Positions 35,943 through 44,593 of a DNA stretch of 60,144 bases are shown here, piece by piece (position 1 is the first letter of the stretch; each line of letters opens with the position of its first letter). The notes beneath the pieces are model-generated. The model was given only the letters and a program-made list of their open reading frames with translations, was not told the DNA's origin and did no database searches. The stretch lies in NCBI GenBank assembly GCA_944324795.1, contig CALUXR010000010.1:1-60144 (forward strand), read 5' to 3'. This stretch comes from an uncultured Acholeplasmatales bacterium. GTDB taxonomy: Bacteria; Bacillota_I; Bacilli_A; Acholeplasmatales; Anaeroplasmataceae. Both the position numbers and the translations under genes were made by a program.

Positions 35943-37235
35943 ATGGAAGAAAAAAAGAAAATGAAACTATGGAAAAAGATAACAATTATTGTAGTATCTT
36001 CAATCATAGGATTAATATTAATTTTAGGAATAGTTATTTTTAGTGTTTGGAACAAAGAATTAAGAAGTGTTTTTTCAATTAATTTATTAGTTGAAGCTAA
36101 AGATGAAAATCGTTCTGGACCTGTTTATGAAATGGATATGGTTGGTGATTATTATTTTAAAGATTTCCTTGAAAAAGGTGGAGCAAGTAATGACCAAGAA
36201 TTAATTGATCATATAGTTGATAATATTACTAAAGGTATTATTCCAATTTCAATTAAAGCCCCTACTATTGGTTGTTCATCATTTACTGCTGTAACACCAG
36301 ATGGTGATAGATTATTTGGCCGTAATTATGATTTTACAAAAACAACGGGCATGATTGTTAAAACTGAAGGTTCAGATGAAACATTCGCTCAATTTGGTCC
36401 TCGACATGCTACTATTTCAAGTGTAGACTTACAATTTTTAGGTATTACAGATGGTGTATATTTAGAAGGTATTTTAAATAATTTATTATGTTTAGCAGCC
36501 CCATATGCTCCACTTGATGGTATTAATGATGCTGGCGTTTCATGTGGTATTTATATGTCTTATCAAGGTGATGTTGATGGTCATAATGTTAGTACAGATC
36601 AACAAACTGATCGTCCTGATTTAACATCAACAACAATGCTTCGTGCTATATTAGATTACGCTGATTCAGTTTCTGAAGCAGTTGAAATCGCAAGTTCTTA
36701 TGATTTACATGATAGTGCTTCAACATCTTTCCATTATATGGTAGCTGATAGATTTGGTAATAGTGCTATATTAGAATGGGCTCCTATTGATGGAAATGAA
36801 ACTAATGATAATGATGGTACAAAAAGAACATTAAGAGTTTATTATAATGATCGTGATGACATGATTACTGAGTCTAATGAAAAGAATAATGATTTCCAAT
36901 ATATAACTAATTTCTTAATTACCCCTGCTTATTATACAAGTGATGAAAATAAAGGTGGATTAGATCGTTATTTAGAAATTGAAAAAATGATTAATCCTGA
37001 TGGTAATAATACTAAAGGTGAAATTACGATTGATGAAGCAATGGCGATTTTAGAAAGAGTTGGTAGAAGAAATTGGGATGTAGTTAATGGTGTATCTGAT
37101 GGTAATGGTACTACTGTTTGGTCATGTTTATATAATTTAACAGATTTATCAGTTACTTGGGTAAGTAATGAAGAATTTGATGTTGAAAGTTCAGTTTATA
37201 ATTATCATTTTGATGGTAAAAAATTTATAAGATAA
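35943..37235 (+). CDS. Membrane-anchored choloylglycine-hydrolase-like Ntn hydrolase
   Basis: This 430-residue protein has one N-terminal membrane helix (about 12-35) and then an Ntn-hydrolase domain of the linear-amide C-N hydrolase group (bile salt hydrolase, penicillin V acylase). Cys111 in GCSSFTA is followed by GDRLFGRNYDF, the usual signature. In bile salt hydrolases the cysteine is residue 2. Here about 110 residues precede it, so the enzyme would need cleavage before Cys111, as in acid-ceramidase-type relatives. The ribosome site is AAAGGAG. It is monocistronic with its own promoter and terminator. The substrate could be bile salts or N-acyl amino compounds. Confidence 0.82.
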   Translation: MEEKKKMKLWKKITIIVVSSIIGLILILGIVIFSVWNKELRSVFSINLLVEAKDENRSGPVYEMDMVGDYYFKDFLEKGGASNDQELIDHIVDNITKGIIPISIKAPTIGCSSFTAVTPDGDRLFGRNYDFTKTTGMIVKTEGSDETFAQFGPRHATISSVDLQFLGITDGVYLEGILNNLLCLAAPYAPLDGINDAGVSCGIYMSYQGDVDGHNVSTDQQTDRPDLTSTTMLRAILDYADSVSEAVEIASSYDLHDSASTSFHYMVADRFGNSAILEWAPIDGNETNDNDGTKRTLRVYYNDRDDMITESNEKNNDFQYITNFLITPAYYTSDENKGGLDRYLEIEKMINPDGNNTKGEITIDEAMAILERVGRRNWDVVNGVSDGNGTTVWSCLYNLTDLSVTWVSNEEFDVESSVYNYHFDGKKFIR

Positions 37236-37237
37236 TA

Positions 37238-37266
37238 AGTCAAGGCTTAAGCTTTGGCTTTTTTTA
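37238..37266 (+). terminator. Terminator after Ntn hydrolase gene
   Basis: GTCAAGG and CTTTGGC pair (with G-T pairs) around a CTTAAG-like loop, followed by a T-run. Confidence 0.75.
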
Positions 37267-37295
37267 TGCTATACTTTAATTAAGTTGGTGATAAT

Positions 37296-37694
37296 GTGGT
37301 TAGATTAGCGAAATTAAATGATATTATTTTTTTAAAACAATATGATTATGAGGTTTATAATTTAGAAAATGATATTAATAATAATTTAGTTTATATCATA
37401 GAAAATAAAATAAATATTGGGTTTTTAAGATATAGCTTATTTTGGAATAGAATTCCTTTTATCAATATGTTTTATATAAAAGAAGAATATCGAAATATGG
37501 GATATGGAACAAAATTATTAAATGAATTTATTAAGATAATTAAAGATTTAGGTTTTAAAGAAATTATGACATCTTGTGTTTCTTTAGAAGAGGGTAAATA
37601 TTTCTTTTTAAAAAACAAATTTAATATTAGTGGTGGCTTTAACCCTATAGGTGAAGGCTATGAATTGATAATGAGTCGTAAATTGGAGGTGTGA
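37296..37694 (+). CDS. GNAT-family N-acetyltransferase
   Basis: This 132-residue acetyltransferase has the acetyl-CoA-binding motif RNMGYGTKLL (R-x-x-G-x-G) after the strand INMFYI. It begins at GTG 37296 with TTGGTGAT upstream. It lies 1 base before the aldo/keto reductase gene and shares its operon; the AGGTG ribosome site of that gene is in its end. Substrate unknown. Confidence 0.8.
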   Translation: MVRLAKLNDIIFLKQYDYEVYNLENDINNNLVYIIENKINIGFLRYSLFWNRIPFINMFYIKEEYRNMGYGTKLLNEFIKIIKDLGFKEIMTSCVSLEEGKYFFLKNKFNISGGFNPIGEGYELIMSRKLEV

Positions 37695-37695
37695 A

Positions 37696-38814
37696 ATGAA
37701 AAAATTAGGTTTTGGGATGATGCGTTTACCTTTATTACAAAGTGAAGATGTATCATCTGTTAATGAAGAAGAAGTTAATAAAATGGTTGATACATTTATA
37801 GCTAATGGTTTTACTTATTTTGATACTGCATATATGTATCATGCTAAAGAAAGTGAAAAGATTGTTAATAGATGTTTAGTTAAAAGATATCCTAGAGATG
37901 TTTATACTTTAGCTACTAAATTACCAACAATGTTTTTAACTAGTGAAAATGATAATTTAAAGTTTTTTAATGAACAATTAGAAAAATGTGGTGTTAGTTA
38001 TTTTGATTATTACCTATTACATAACTTAAATGTAGATAATTATAGTAAAGCTGAAAAATATAATTCGTTTGCTTTTTGTAAGCAAATGAAAGCTGAAGGT
38101 AAGATTAAACATTTAGGTTTTTCTTTTCATGGTTTAAGTAAAGATTTAAATAAAATATTAGAAAAACATGCAGATGATGTTGAGTTTGTTCAATTACAAA
38201 TCAATTATATAGATTGGAATAATCCTAATGTTGAATCAAGATTATGTTATGAAACAGTTAAAAAATATGGTAAAAAAATAATAGTTATGGAACCTATTAA
38301 AGGCGGGGCTTTAGCTAATTTACCAGAAAAGGCTAGTAAAATATTAAGAGAATATGATGATACTAAATCGATAGCAAGTTACGCAATTAGATTTGCAGCT
38401 AGTTTAGATGATGTTATGGTTGTATTATCAGGAATGTCAAATATGGCTCAATTAGAAGATAATATAAGTTATATGAAAGATTTTGTTCCACTTGATAATA
38501 AAGAATTTAATATGTTACTTAGCTTAGTTGATATTATAAATGAAGCTAATAGTATAGCTTGTACGTCTTGTAATTATTGTATAGATAAATGTCCTAAACA
38601 TATATGTATACCAGAATATTTTAAACTTTATAATAATGGTAGAAGTCATTTGGGGAAATCATTTAATAATTTGAAGCCAGAATATGAAAAATTAAGTTTA
38701 AATCACGGTCTTGCTTCAAGTTGCATAAAATGCAAGCAATGTGAGAGAATGTGTCCTCAACATTTAGAAATAACTAAATATTTAGAAGAAGTAGCTAAAG
38801 CATTTGAGAATTAA
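37696..38814 (+). CDS. Aldo/keto reductase with C-terminal ferredoxin domain
   Basis: This 372-residue protein has an N-terminal aldo/keto reductase barrel (LGFGMMRLPL, FDTAYMYH, HLGFSFHG). A C-terminal iron-sulfur part has CTSCNYCIDKCPKH and CIKCKQCERMCPQH, each able to hold a 4Fe-4S cluster. Such AKR-ferredoxin proteins are typical of strict anaerobes and probably draw electrons from ferredoxin-like donors. Start ATG 37696 follows GGAGGTG. Confidence 0.92.
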   Translation: MKKLGFGMMRLPLLQSEDVSSVNEEEVNKMVDTFIANGFTYFDTAYMYHAKESEKIVNRCLVKRYPRDVYTLATKLPTMFLTSENDNLKFFNEQLEKCGVSYFDYYLLHNLNVDNYSKAEKYNSFAFCKQMKAEGKIKHLGFSFHGLSKDLNKILEKHADDVEFVQLQINYIDWNNPNVESRLCYETVKKYGKKIIVMEPIKGGALANLPEKASKILREYDDTKSIASYAIRFAASLDDVMVVLSGMSNMAQLEDNISYMKDFVPLDNKEFNMLLSLVDIINEANSIACTSCNYCIDKCPKHICIPEYFKLYNNGRSHLGKSFNNLKPEYEKLSLNHGLASSCIKCKQCERMCPQHLEITKYLEEVAKAFEN

Positions 38815-38820
38815 AAATAT

Positions 38821-38847
38821 AAAGGTTAGGACAATCCTAACCTTTTT
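38821..38847 (+). terminator. Terminator after aldo/keto reductase gene
   Basis: AAAGGTTAGGA and TCCTAACCTTT form an 11-bp stem with loop CAA and then Ts. Confidence 0.9.
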
Positions 38848-38874
38848 ATATTAAAAATCATACAAAAACATCTT

Positions 38875-38923
38875 TACTTTGCGTGTTATTTGGAAATTTA
38901 TAAAAAAATACTTTGCGTGTTAC
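38875..38923. repeat. Upstream repeat pair of second DUF4143 ATPase
   Basis: TACTTTGCGTGTTA occurs at 38875 and 38909, exactly 34 bp apart, with GAAATTTATAAAAAA between. The second copy overlaps the -35 region of the promoter. A nearly identical 49-bp unit lies after the gene at 40349-40397. The motif differs completely from the repeats at the other two ATPases. Confidence 0.85.
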
Positions 38924-38940
38924 ACCATTTGTTGTATAAT
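38912..38940 (+). promoter_or_regulatory. Promoter of second DUF4143 ATPase
   Basis: A perfect TATAAT at 38935-38940 has a poor -35 match (TTTGCG or TTGCGT, 16-17 bp upstream) lying inside the second repeat copy. Binding at the repeat would block or assist polymerase there. Confidence 0.55.
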
Positions 38941-38962
38941 TATAATGAATGGAGATGGTAAT

Positions 38963-40324
38963 ATGGAAATAAAAAGGAAATTATATGATAAATTATTAGA
39001 ATGGAAAGAAACAACAAAAGGAACTAAGGCGTTATTAATCGAAGGGGCACGTCGTGTTGGTAAATCAACAATTGCTAGTTTTTTTGGACAAAATGAATAT
39101 AAATCATACATATTAATTGATTTTAATAAAGCAAATAAAAGTATTAAAGAAGCTTTTGACAATTTAAATGATTTAGATGTTTTTTATCAAAAGCTTTCGT
39201 TAGAAATGAATGTTAGATTATATAAAAGAGAGTCACTTATTATCTTTGATGAAATACAAAAATTTCCTAAAGCAAGAGAAGCTGTTAAATATTTAGTGGA
39301 AGATGGTAGATATGATATTATTGAAACTGGTTCATTAATTTCAATTAAAGAAAATGTTTCTAACATAACTATACCTTCTGAAGAAAGAAAAATTAATATG
39401 TATCCAGTTGATTTTGAAGAATTTATGGTTTATATGGGAGAAGAATTATTATTAGAGTATATAAAAGATTGTTATTATAAAAAAATACCATTAGAACAAA
39501 AAATGCACTTAAAGGCTATGTATTTATTTAAAGAATATATGCTTGTAGGTGGTATGCCTCAAGCATTAAAAGTTTATAAAGAGAATAATAAAGATTTCTT
39601 TTTAGCTGATATTGAAAAAAGAGATATTTTAAATTTATATCGCGATGATATTAAGAAAGCTGCCAAAAAATATAATTCTAAAGTGTCAGCTATATTTGAA
39701 AATATTCCGGGATTTTTATCTAATAGTTCAAAAAGAATAGTGTTAACAAAAGTTTCAAACAATGATTCTTTTGCAATATATGATGAACCATTATATTGGT
39801 TAGGAGACTCTAAAATTTGTAATCTTTGTTATAGATGTACTGATCCTAATGTTGGTCTTGCTTTAACAAAAGATGACAGTTATGTAAAATGCTATATGGG
39901 AGATACTGGTTTATTGGTTAGTTTAGCATTTAGTGATAATGAATTAGCAAATAATCAATTATATAAAAATATAATGCAAGATAAATTTTCTTTAAATAAA
40001 GGAATGTTATATGAAAATGTTATTGCCCAAATGCTAATTTCTTTAGGTAAACAATTATATTATTATACTCATTATGATGATATTTCTCATCGCAATGATA
40101 TGGAAATAGATTTTTTACTTAGTAATGATAGTAAAATTAATTATAAAATATTTCCTCTTGAAGTTAAATCTAGTAAAAATTATCAAGCATTATCTTTAAA
40201 TAAGTTTAAAAATATTTATAGCACAAGAATTGGTATGCCATACATCATTCATCCTAAAAGTTTAATGTTTAAAGATGATATTTTATGTATACCACCATAT
40301 ATGTTATATGCTGCCTTTAATTAA
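38963..40324 (+). CDS. AAA+ ATPase with C-terminal DUF4143 nuclease-like domain
   Basis: This 453-residue paralogue of the ATPase at 113-1462 has Walker A GARRVGKST, Walker B LIIFDEIQ, the ETGSLIS segment and a C-terminal MEIDFLLS...PLEVKSSK nuclease-like motif. ATG 38963 is chosen because GGAG (38951-38954) is 8 bases upstream and the predicted transcription start lies near 38947; the longer frame from 38879 reads through repeats. The gene stands alone and is bracketed by repeat pairs with 34-bp spacing. Role unknown; proposals for the family include mobile or self-regulated elements. Confidence 0.85.
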   Translation: MEIKRKLYDKLLEWKETTKGTKALLIEGARRVGKSTIASFFGQNEYKSYILIDFNKANKSIKEAFDNLNDLDVFYQKLSLEMNVRLYKRESLIIFDEIQKFPKAREAVKYLVEDGRYDIIETGSLISIKENVSNITIPSEERKINMYPVDFEEFMVYMGEELLLEYIKDCYYKKIPLEQKMHLKAMYLFKEYMLVGGMPQALKVYKENNKDFFLADIEKRDILNLYRDDIKKAAKKYNSKVSAIFENIPGFLSNSSKRIVLTKVSNNDSFAIYDEPLYWLGDSKICNLCYRCTDPNVGLALTKDDSYVKCYMGDTGLLVSLAFSDNELANNQLYKNIMQDKFSLNKGMLYENVIAQMLISLGKQLYYYTHYDDISHRNDMEIDFLLSNDSKINYKIFPLEVKSSKNYQALSLNKFKNIYSTRIGMPYIIHPKSLMFKDDILCIPPYMLYAAFN

Positions 40325-40348
40325 AAAAACAGTAAATGAATTATTTTA

Positions 40349-40397
40349 TACTTTGCGTGTTATTAAGAAATTTATAAAAAATCACTTTGCGCATTAT
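40349..40397. repeat. Downstream repeat pair of second DUF4143 ATPase
   Basis: TACTTTGCGTGTTAT (from 40349) and CACTTTGCGCATTAT (from 40383) are again 34 bp apart, with GAAATTTATAAAAAA between. It is the same 49-bp unit as 38875-38923 with a few changes, in the same orientation. No gene to its right would need it as a promoter. Confidence 0.85.
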
Positions 40398-40420
40398 AAA
40401 AAGGAACTATTTAAAGTTCC
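40398..40420 (-). terminator. Terminator of Na/Ca antiporter gene
   Basis: GGAACT and AGTTCC pair; on the minus strand a T-run follows. The stem starts at the stop codon. Confidence 0.8.
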
Positions 40421-41412
40421 TAAAATACTAATATACCAGTGTCTCTTAAGATTGTATATGTTAGATATAAGATATATATAATCATTAGTGAAGCGCCTTC
40501 AATACGATTAACCTTGCCTTTTCTTAAGGCATAAATAAATATTAAAATAATAGCTAAAACCATAAATATAACATCTACATAACTATTATTATTTAATCCT
40601 AATGGATTAATCACACCACTAAAACCTAAGATAAATATTATATTAAAGATATTAGAACCAATAACATTACCAACAGCAATGTCATTTTCACCTTTTCGTG
40701 AAGCTACAAGAGAAGTAACAAGTTCTGGTAAACTAGTACCTACAGCTACGATTGTAAGCCCAACTAAAAGTTCAGACATACCAAACTCTAAAGCTAATTT
40801 TTTAGCAGCATCAACAGTTAGAATACCACCACCAACAACACCTGCTAAACCAAGAATAGTAAACATGATACTTAACCAGGTTTTTCTTTCTTTTTTAGGT
40901 TCATTTAAGGTTTCAGTTTCAACTTCCAAATTTAAATTTTCTTTTCTTTGTTTTAAAGCTCTATAAATAGCTAAAGCAATATAAAACACAAACATTATAA
41001 ATAAGATAGCCGCTTCCCATCTATCGATTTTAAAAGGAGTAATAGCATAACTAAATAATGCTAAAACAGCCATAACAATAAATAAAATTGGAATATCAAA
41101 TTTCATAATATCTTTAGATACTACAGTTGGTAAAATGATAGAACAAAGTCCAATTATGAATAAAGAATTGAAGATGTTAGAACCAACAACATTACCAAAA
41201 GACAAATCAGAACTATTTGTTATAGCGGCATTAATGCTAACAGAAGCTTCTGGTAAACTCGTTCCGATAGAAACTAAAGTTAATCCGATAATTAAACTTG
41301 GAATACCAAGCTTTTTAGCTATATCGCTAGCCCCATCAACAAAGAAATCGGCTCCCTTAACTAATAATACCATCCCAACTATTAATAAAACTATATTAAT
41401 AAATATATCCAT
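40420..41412 (-). CDS. Sodium/calcium antiporter family (CaCA, YrbG-like)
   Basis: This 330-residue transporter has two homologous halves, each with the alpha-repeat signature: GLTLVSIGTSLPEASVS with GNVVGSNIFN in the first, and GLTIVAVGTSLPELVTS with GNVIGSNIFN in the second. About ten membrane helices surround a central charged loop. It is a K-dependent Na/Ca exchanger type. An AGGAGG site lies about 14 bases upstream of the ATG, farther than usual. Confidence 0.93.
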   Translation of the reverse strand: MDIFINIVLLIVGMVLLVKGADFFVDGASDIAKKLGIPSLIIGLTLVSIGTSLPEASVSINAAITNSSDLSFGNVVGSNIFNSLFIIGLCSIILPTVVSKDIMKFDIPILFIVMAVLALFSYAITPFKIDRWEAAILFIMFVFYIALAIYRALKQRKENLNLEVETETLNEPKKERKTWLSIMFTILGLAGVVGGGILTVDAAKKLALEFGMSELLVGLTIVAVGTSLPELVTSLVASRKGENDIAVGNVIGSNIFNIIFILGFSGVINPLGLNNNSYVDVIFMVLAIILIFIYALRKGKVNRIEGASLMIIYILYLTYTILRDTGILVF

Positions 41413-41470
41413 AATAATTTCAAAAACCTCCTAGTTGTATGATATCATAAAAAAACATTTTAAAAAAGTT

Positions 41471-41506
41471 AAAAATAAAAGAATATATCTATAAAAGACA
41501 TATTCT
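41471..41506 (-). terminator. Terminator of small membrane protein gene
   Basis: AGAATAT(A)TCT arms (11 bases each) pair. On the minus strand the hairpin is followed by a T-rich run. Confidence 0.7.
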
Positions 41507-41527
41507 AAAAGTTGAGATGATATTTAA

Positions 41528-41740
41528 TTATTGATATGATTTTATTTTATCTTTTTTATCACATTTTAATGTTAAAATAATAGATATTATAACAATAACA
41601 ATAATATAGATTATACTTAATGTAAAACAAATACCAATAGCTAAATCATTTACATTATCTTTTGATATTATTAAAAGACTTATTACAATAGAAGATATAG
41701 CTATTATTGATGTAGAAAAGATAATAGTTAAATATTTCAT
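41528..41740 (-). CDS. Small two-helix membrane protein
   Basis: This 70-residue protein has two hydrophobic helices and a basic tail (KCDKKDKIKSYQ). ATG 41740 is preceded by AGAAGGTGA; an upstream GTG overlaps that site. A terminator follows. No family recognised. Confidence 0.6.
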   Translation of the reverse strand: MKYLTIIFSTSIIAISSIVISLLIISKDNVNDLAIGICFTLSIIYIIVIVIISIILTLKCDKKDKIKSYQ

Positions 41741-41907
41741 AAAATTAATCACCTTCTAAAAAATAGATAAATTATTAACAAAATTCATAAAAATATAATT
41801 AAGATATCACCTTTATTTTATTTTATGTTATATATATATATATGTCAAGTAATTTCAAGTTAGCTAAAGAAATAGTTGTAATAAATTTGAAAAATATAAG
41901 CTTTATA

Positions 41908-41936
41908 TTGAAAATATTTGACAACAAGGCTATAAT
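41908..41936 (+). promoter_or_regulatory. Promoter of membrane protein/lipoprotein pair
   Basis: TTGAAA (41908-41913), 17-bp spacer, TATAAT (41931-41936). A TTGACA in the spacer is not correctly placed for this -10 box. Confidence 0.65.
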
Positions 41937-41970
41937 TTAATTTGTATTTTTAGAGGAGGTTTTTTTATTT

Positions 41971-43272
41971 ATGGAAAATTTTAAATATCAAATTGAAACA
42001 ATTTCAGTTTCTAGATTTGCTGGTTTTTTAACAAGATGGGAAAAGTCTTGTTTTGGTTGGAGCCCTAGATTAAGTGGTACTCTTACAAAAACAAGTCATA
42101 ATCTTAATGGTGACGTTAAAAGAAAAATATATAAAACATATGATTTTGTTCGCCCATCTAATTTTACAAATAATATTTTATTTAAATTAATAGAACTTAT
42201 TTATAATATCTTGTATTTTATTCGTGATATTTTATTTGAAATAGCTCCTATAGCTATAATAACTTCTTTTTTACTTAGCTTTTTATTTAATGAGACTCAA
42301 ATAATTTTGACTATATTAATAATCTATTGTTGCAATGTTGGAGTTGGAGTTATTTTGGCTTTATTAGGCCTTTTATTAGGAACTATATTTGGCATATTTA
42401 AAAGAAATGAAGAAAAGATTAATTTCTTAAAAAGTGGTGATGGTAATACTTGTATAACTACAAGAGAAATAAAACATTCAATTTTTAAGATTTTAACAAA
42501 ATTTGAGCTTCAAGCTCGTGGCTTTAAACCATATCAAACAATCACTGCTTATTATTCTAATCAAACTAATAATTTTAAACAAGTAAAGAAATCTATTAAA
42601 AATGAAGTTGATGATTTTATAGATGGTAGAAGTAGTAATATAAATCCTAACAATTTTGTTAAACCTATGATTGAAGAACAAGTTGGTTCTAATAATTATC
42701 AAGTATTATATCGTTTAGCACCATATTCTAATAATCTATTATTTATTATATTTTCAGGATTATTATCTGTTATTGCTCCTATAAGAAAAATATTATTTTA
42801 TTTTGTTGTAGCTGTAGTTGTTGTATTATTGCTTTCAGTATTATTTAAAATTGACGCAAATGTTTTTAGTGAATTTAGTTATTTAATTATTACTTATTGC
42901 GTATTATTGGCTTCTTCAATTTTAATTGGTTGTCTATTAATATTAATTAGAAAGATTTTTAAAATAGATGAAAAAGCTATATTAAATCAACCAGATATGA
43001 AAAATAAAGAAATTGGTTTTTCTGATGATGTTAGTGGCAAAACCTTAACAAAACAACAAGAAACTGTAGCTAAAATTAATGTTTTTGATTTTATTGTTTG
43101 TCTTTTTGGTCCTGTAGGTATTATTGTTGGTGTTCTTCTTTTCATTAAGGGCTTAATTTTAAAAACATTCCCTAGAAGAGCGATATTCTTTATAATAAGT
43201 AGTGCTATTATGTTTTCTTTATATTTATATTTTCAAGAAGATATAATAGAATGGGCGAAAAACACATTTTAA
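41971..43272 (+). CDS. Polytopic membrane protein of unknown function
   Basis: This 433-residue protein has about 75 soluble residues at the N-terminus, including FLTRWEKSCFGWSPRLSG. A pair of membrane helices follows (about 75-150), then a cytosolic domain of about 110 residues, then another helix group (about 250-340) and a final pair near the C-terminus (about 370-425). AGGAGG lies 11 bases upstream. It is followed 24 bases later by a lipoprotein gene, probably in one operon. Family not recognised. Confidence 0.6.
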   Translation: MENFKYQIETISVSRFAGFLTRWEKSCFGWSPRLSGTLTKTSHNLNGDVKRKIYKTYDFVRPSNFTNNILFKLIELIYNILYFIRDILFEIAPIAIITSFLLSFLFNETQIILTILIIYCCNVGVGVILALLGLLLGTIFGIFKRNEEKINFLKSGDGNTCITTREIKHSIFKILTKFELQARGFKPYQTITAYYSNQTNNFKQVKKSIKNEVDDFIDGRSSNINPNNFVKPMIEEQVGSNNYQVLYRLAPYSNNLLFIIFSGLLSVIAPIRKILFYFVVAVVVVLLLSVLFKIDANVFSEFSYLIITYCVLLASSILIGCLLILIRKIFKIDEKAILNQPDMKNKEIGFSDDVSGKTLTKQQETVAKINVFDFIVCLFGPVGIIVGVLLFIKGLILKTFPRRAIFFIISSAIMFSLYLYFQEDIIEWAKNTF

Positions 43273-43296
43273 TGAATTAAAGTGTATGAGGTGTAT

Positions 43297-43890
43297 ATGA
43301 AATTCATACTATTAATTTTATGTTTATTTTTGTTAACTTCTTGTAATTCTAATATAGAAGATAAAAATGGCACAACAATTCATTTTAAGTCATTTCAAGT
43401 AGAAAATGTAGAAGATTTTAATGAATCTAAAATCCCTTATTTTGGATCATCTGCTATTGAAGGAGTTTATTTAGATAAAAATTACACTATATCTTATAAT
43501 GATGAAAAAAATATAAATGATATATATGTTAAATTATATTTTGATGATGTTTATTATCAAGAAAATGATATTATAAATGTTATAAGGACATATAGTAAGG
43601 TTAATGAAGTAGATGAAAATACAGTTAAAATAAAATATTATGTAGGTAATTATGATGATGTTGATGTTGCGATAGTGGTATGTTCTAAATATGATTATTT
43701 ACAAGCTATCACAACTGAAGAGATTGCTGGTATTTCTTTTACTTATTATGAATATAATAAATTAATAGTCATTTATAATGATGAAGTTTTTTCATTAGAA
43801 GATGCATATAATGACAATATAATAAATAAAGATGAATTAATAAATATTAATAATAATTATAATAAAATAATTAATAACATATATGATTAA
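43297..43890 (+). CDS. Lipoprotein of unknown function
   Basis: This 197-residue protein has a lipoprotein signal: MKFILLILCLFLLTSC with the lipobox LLTSC, so Cys16 would be lipidated and the protein exported. The mature part is acidic and beta-rich, with many D/Y/N residues. ATG 43297 is chosen over 43282 because GAGGTG precedes it and it begins the signal peptide. It is encoded after the membrane protein at 41971. Confidence 0.75.
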   Translation: MKFILLILCLFLLTSCNSNIEDKNGTTIHFKSFQVENVEDFNESKIPYFGSSAIEGVYLDKNYTISYNDEKNINDIYVKLYFDDVYYQENDIINVIRTYSKVNEVDENTVKIKYYVGNYDDVDVAIVVCSKYDYLQAITTEEIAGISFTYYEYNKLIVIYNDEVFSLEDAYNDNIINKDELININNNYNKIINNIYD

Positions 43891-43920
43891 AGATTTTTTA
43901 AATGAAAATCTTTTTTCTTT
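43890..43920 (+). terminator. Terminator after lipoprotein gene
   Basis: AAGATTTT and AAAATCTT form a stem, followed by Ts. Confidence 0.8.
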
Positions 43921-43937
43921 TTAAGAAAGCATTTGCC

Positions 43938-43966
43938 TTGTTTTAAAATTATAAATATTATATAAT
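43938..43966 (+). promoter_or_regulatory. Promoter of rubrerythrin gene
   Basis: TTGTTT (43938-43943), 17-bp spacer, TATAAT (43961-43966). Confidence 0.65.
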
Positions 43967-44020
43967 TTATGTAGAAATTAGTTCAAAACTAATTAAAATA
44001 AAAAGAAAGGTGATAAAAAA

Positions 44021-44554
44021 ATGGAATTAAAAGGCTCTAAAACAGAGAAAAATTTAAGAGAAGCTTTTGCTGGTGAATCTCAAGCAAGAAATAAATATAC
44101 ATATTTTGCTTCAGTTGCTAGAAAAGAAGGTTATGAACAAATAGCAGCTATTTTTGAAAAAACTGCTCAAAATGAAATGGAACATGCTAAACTTTGGTTC
44201 AAAGCTTTAGGTGAACTTGGAGATACTCCAGCTAATTTAGCCGCTGCTGCAGCTGGTGAAAATTATGAATGGACAGATATGTATGACAGATTTGCTAAAG
44301 AAGCTGAAGAAGAAGGTTTCAAAACTTTAGCATATCAATTTAAAGCTGTTGCTGCTATTGAAAAAGCTCATGAAGAAAGATATAGAAAATTATTATCTAA
44401 TATTGATTTAAATGAAGTATTTGCTAAATCTGAAGAAACATTATGGGAGTGCCGTAATTGTGGTCATTTAGTAATGGGTAAAAAAGCTCCTGCAGTTTGT
44501 CCTGTATGTGCTCATCCACAAAGCTTCTTTGAAGTAAGATCTGAAAATTATTAA
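44021..44554 (+). CDS. rbr: Rubrerythrin
   Basis: This 177-residue protein has an N-terminal four-helix diiron domain with carboxylate/histidine motifs ([33 protein letters not shown]). A C-terminal rubredoxin site has CRNCG and CPVC. It reduces hydrogen peroxide in anaerobes, passing electrons through the rubredoxin iron. Length is normal for the family. It is a single gene with its own promoter and terminator, and AAAGGTGAT as ribosome site. Confidence 0.96.
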   Translation: MELKGSKTEKNLREAFAGESQARNKYTYFASVARKEGYEQIAAIFEKTAQNEMEHAKLWFKALGELGDTPANLAAAAAGENYEWTDMYDRFAKEAEEEGFKTLAYQFKAVAAIEKAHEERYRKLLSNIDLNEVFAKSEETLWECRNCGHLVMGKKAPAVCPVCAHPQSFFEVRSENY

Positions 44555-44564
44555 AATTTAAAGG

Positions 44565-44583
44565 CGTGCTTAGGCACGTTTTT
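44565..44583 (+). terminator. Terminator after rubrerythrin gene
   Basis: CGTGC and GCACG around TTAG, followed by a T-run. Confidence 0.85.
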
Positions 44584-44593
44584 AAAAACAAAG

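Noticed and set aside
38879-38962. N-terminal extension of the second DUF4143 ATPase from a TTG
   Set aside because: It only translates the promoter repeats and lies mostly upstream of the predicted transcription start; ATG 38963 has a good ribosome site.
38875-40397. CRISPR-like array from short repeats at fixed 34-bp spacing
   Set aside because: Only two copies occur on each side of a gene, the intervening sequence is itself conserved rather than variable, and no cas genes are present.
40275-40481. Short rightward frame after the second ATPase
   Set aside because: It translates the downstream repeat pair and the antiporter terminator; no ribosome site.
41829-41843. TA dinucleotide run as a functional repeat
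   Set aside because: Only about seven units in AT-rich DNA, not linked to a promoter element.
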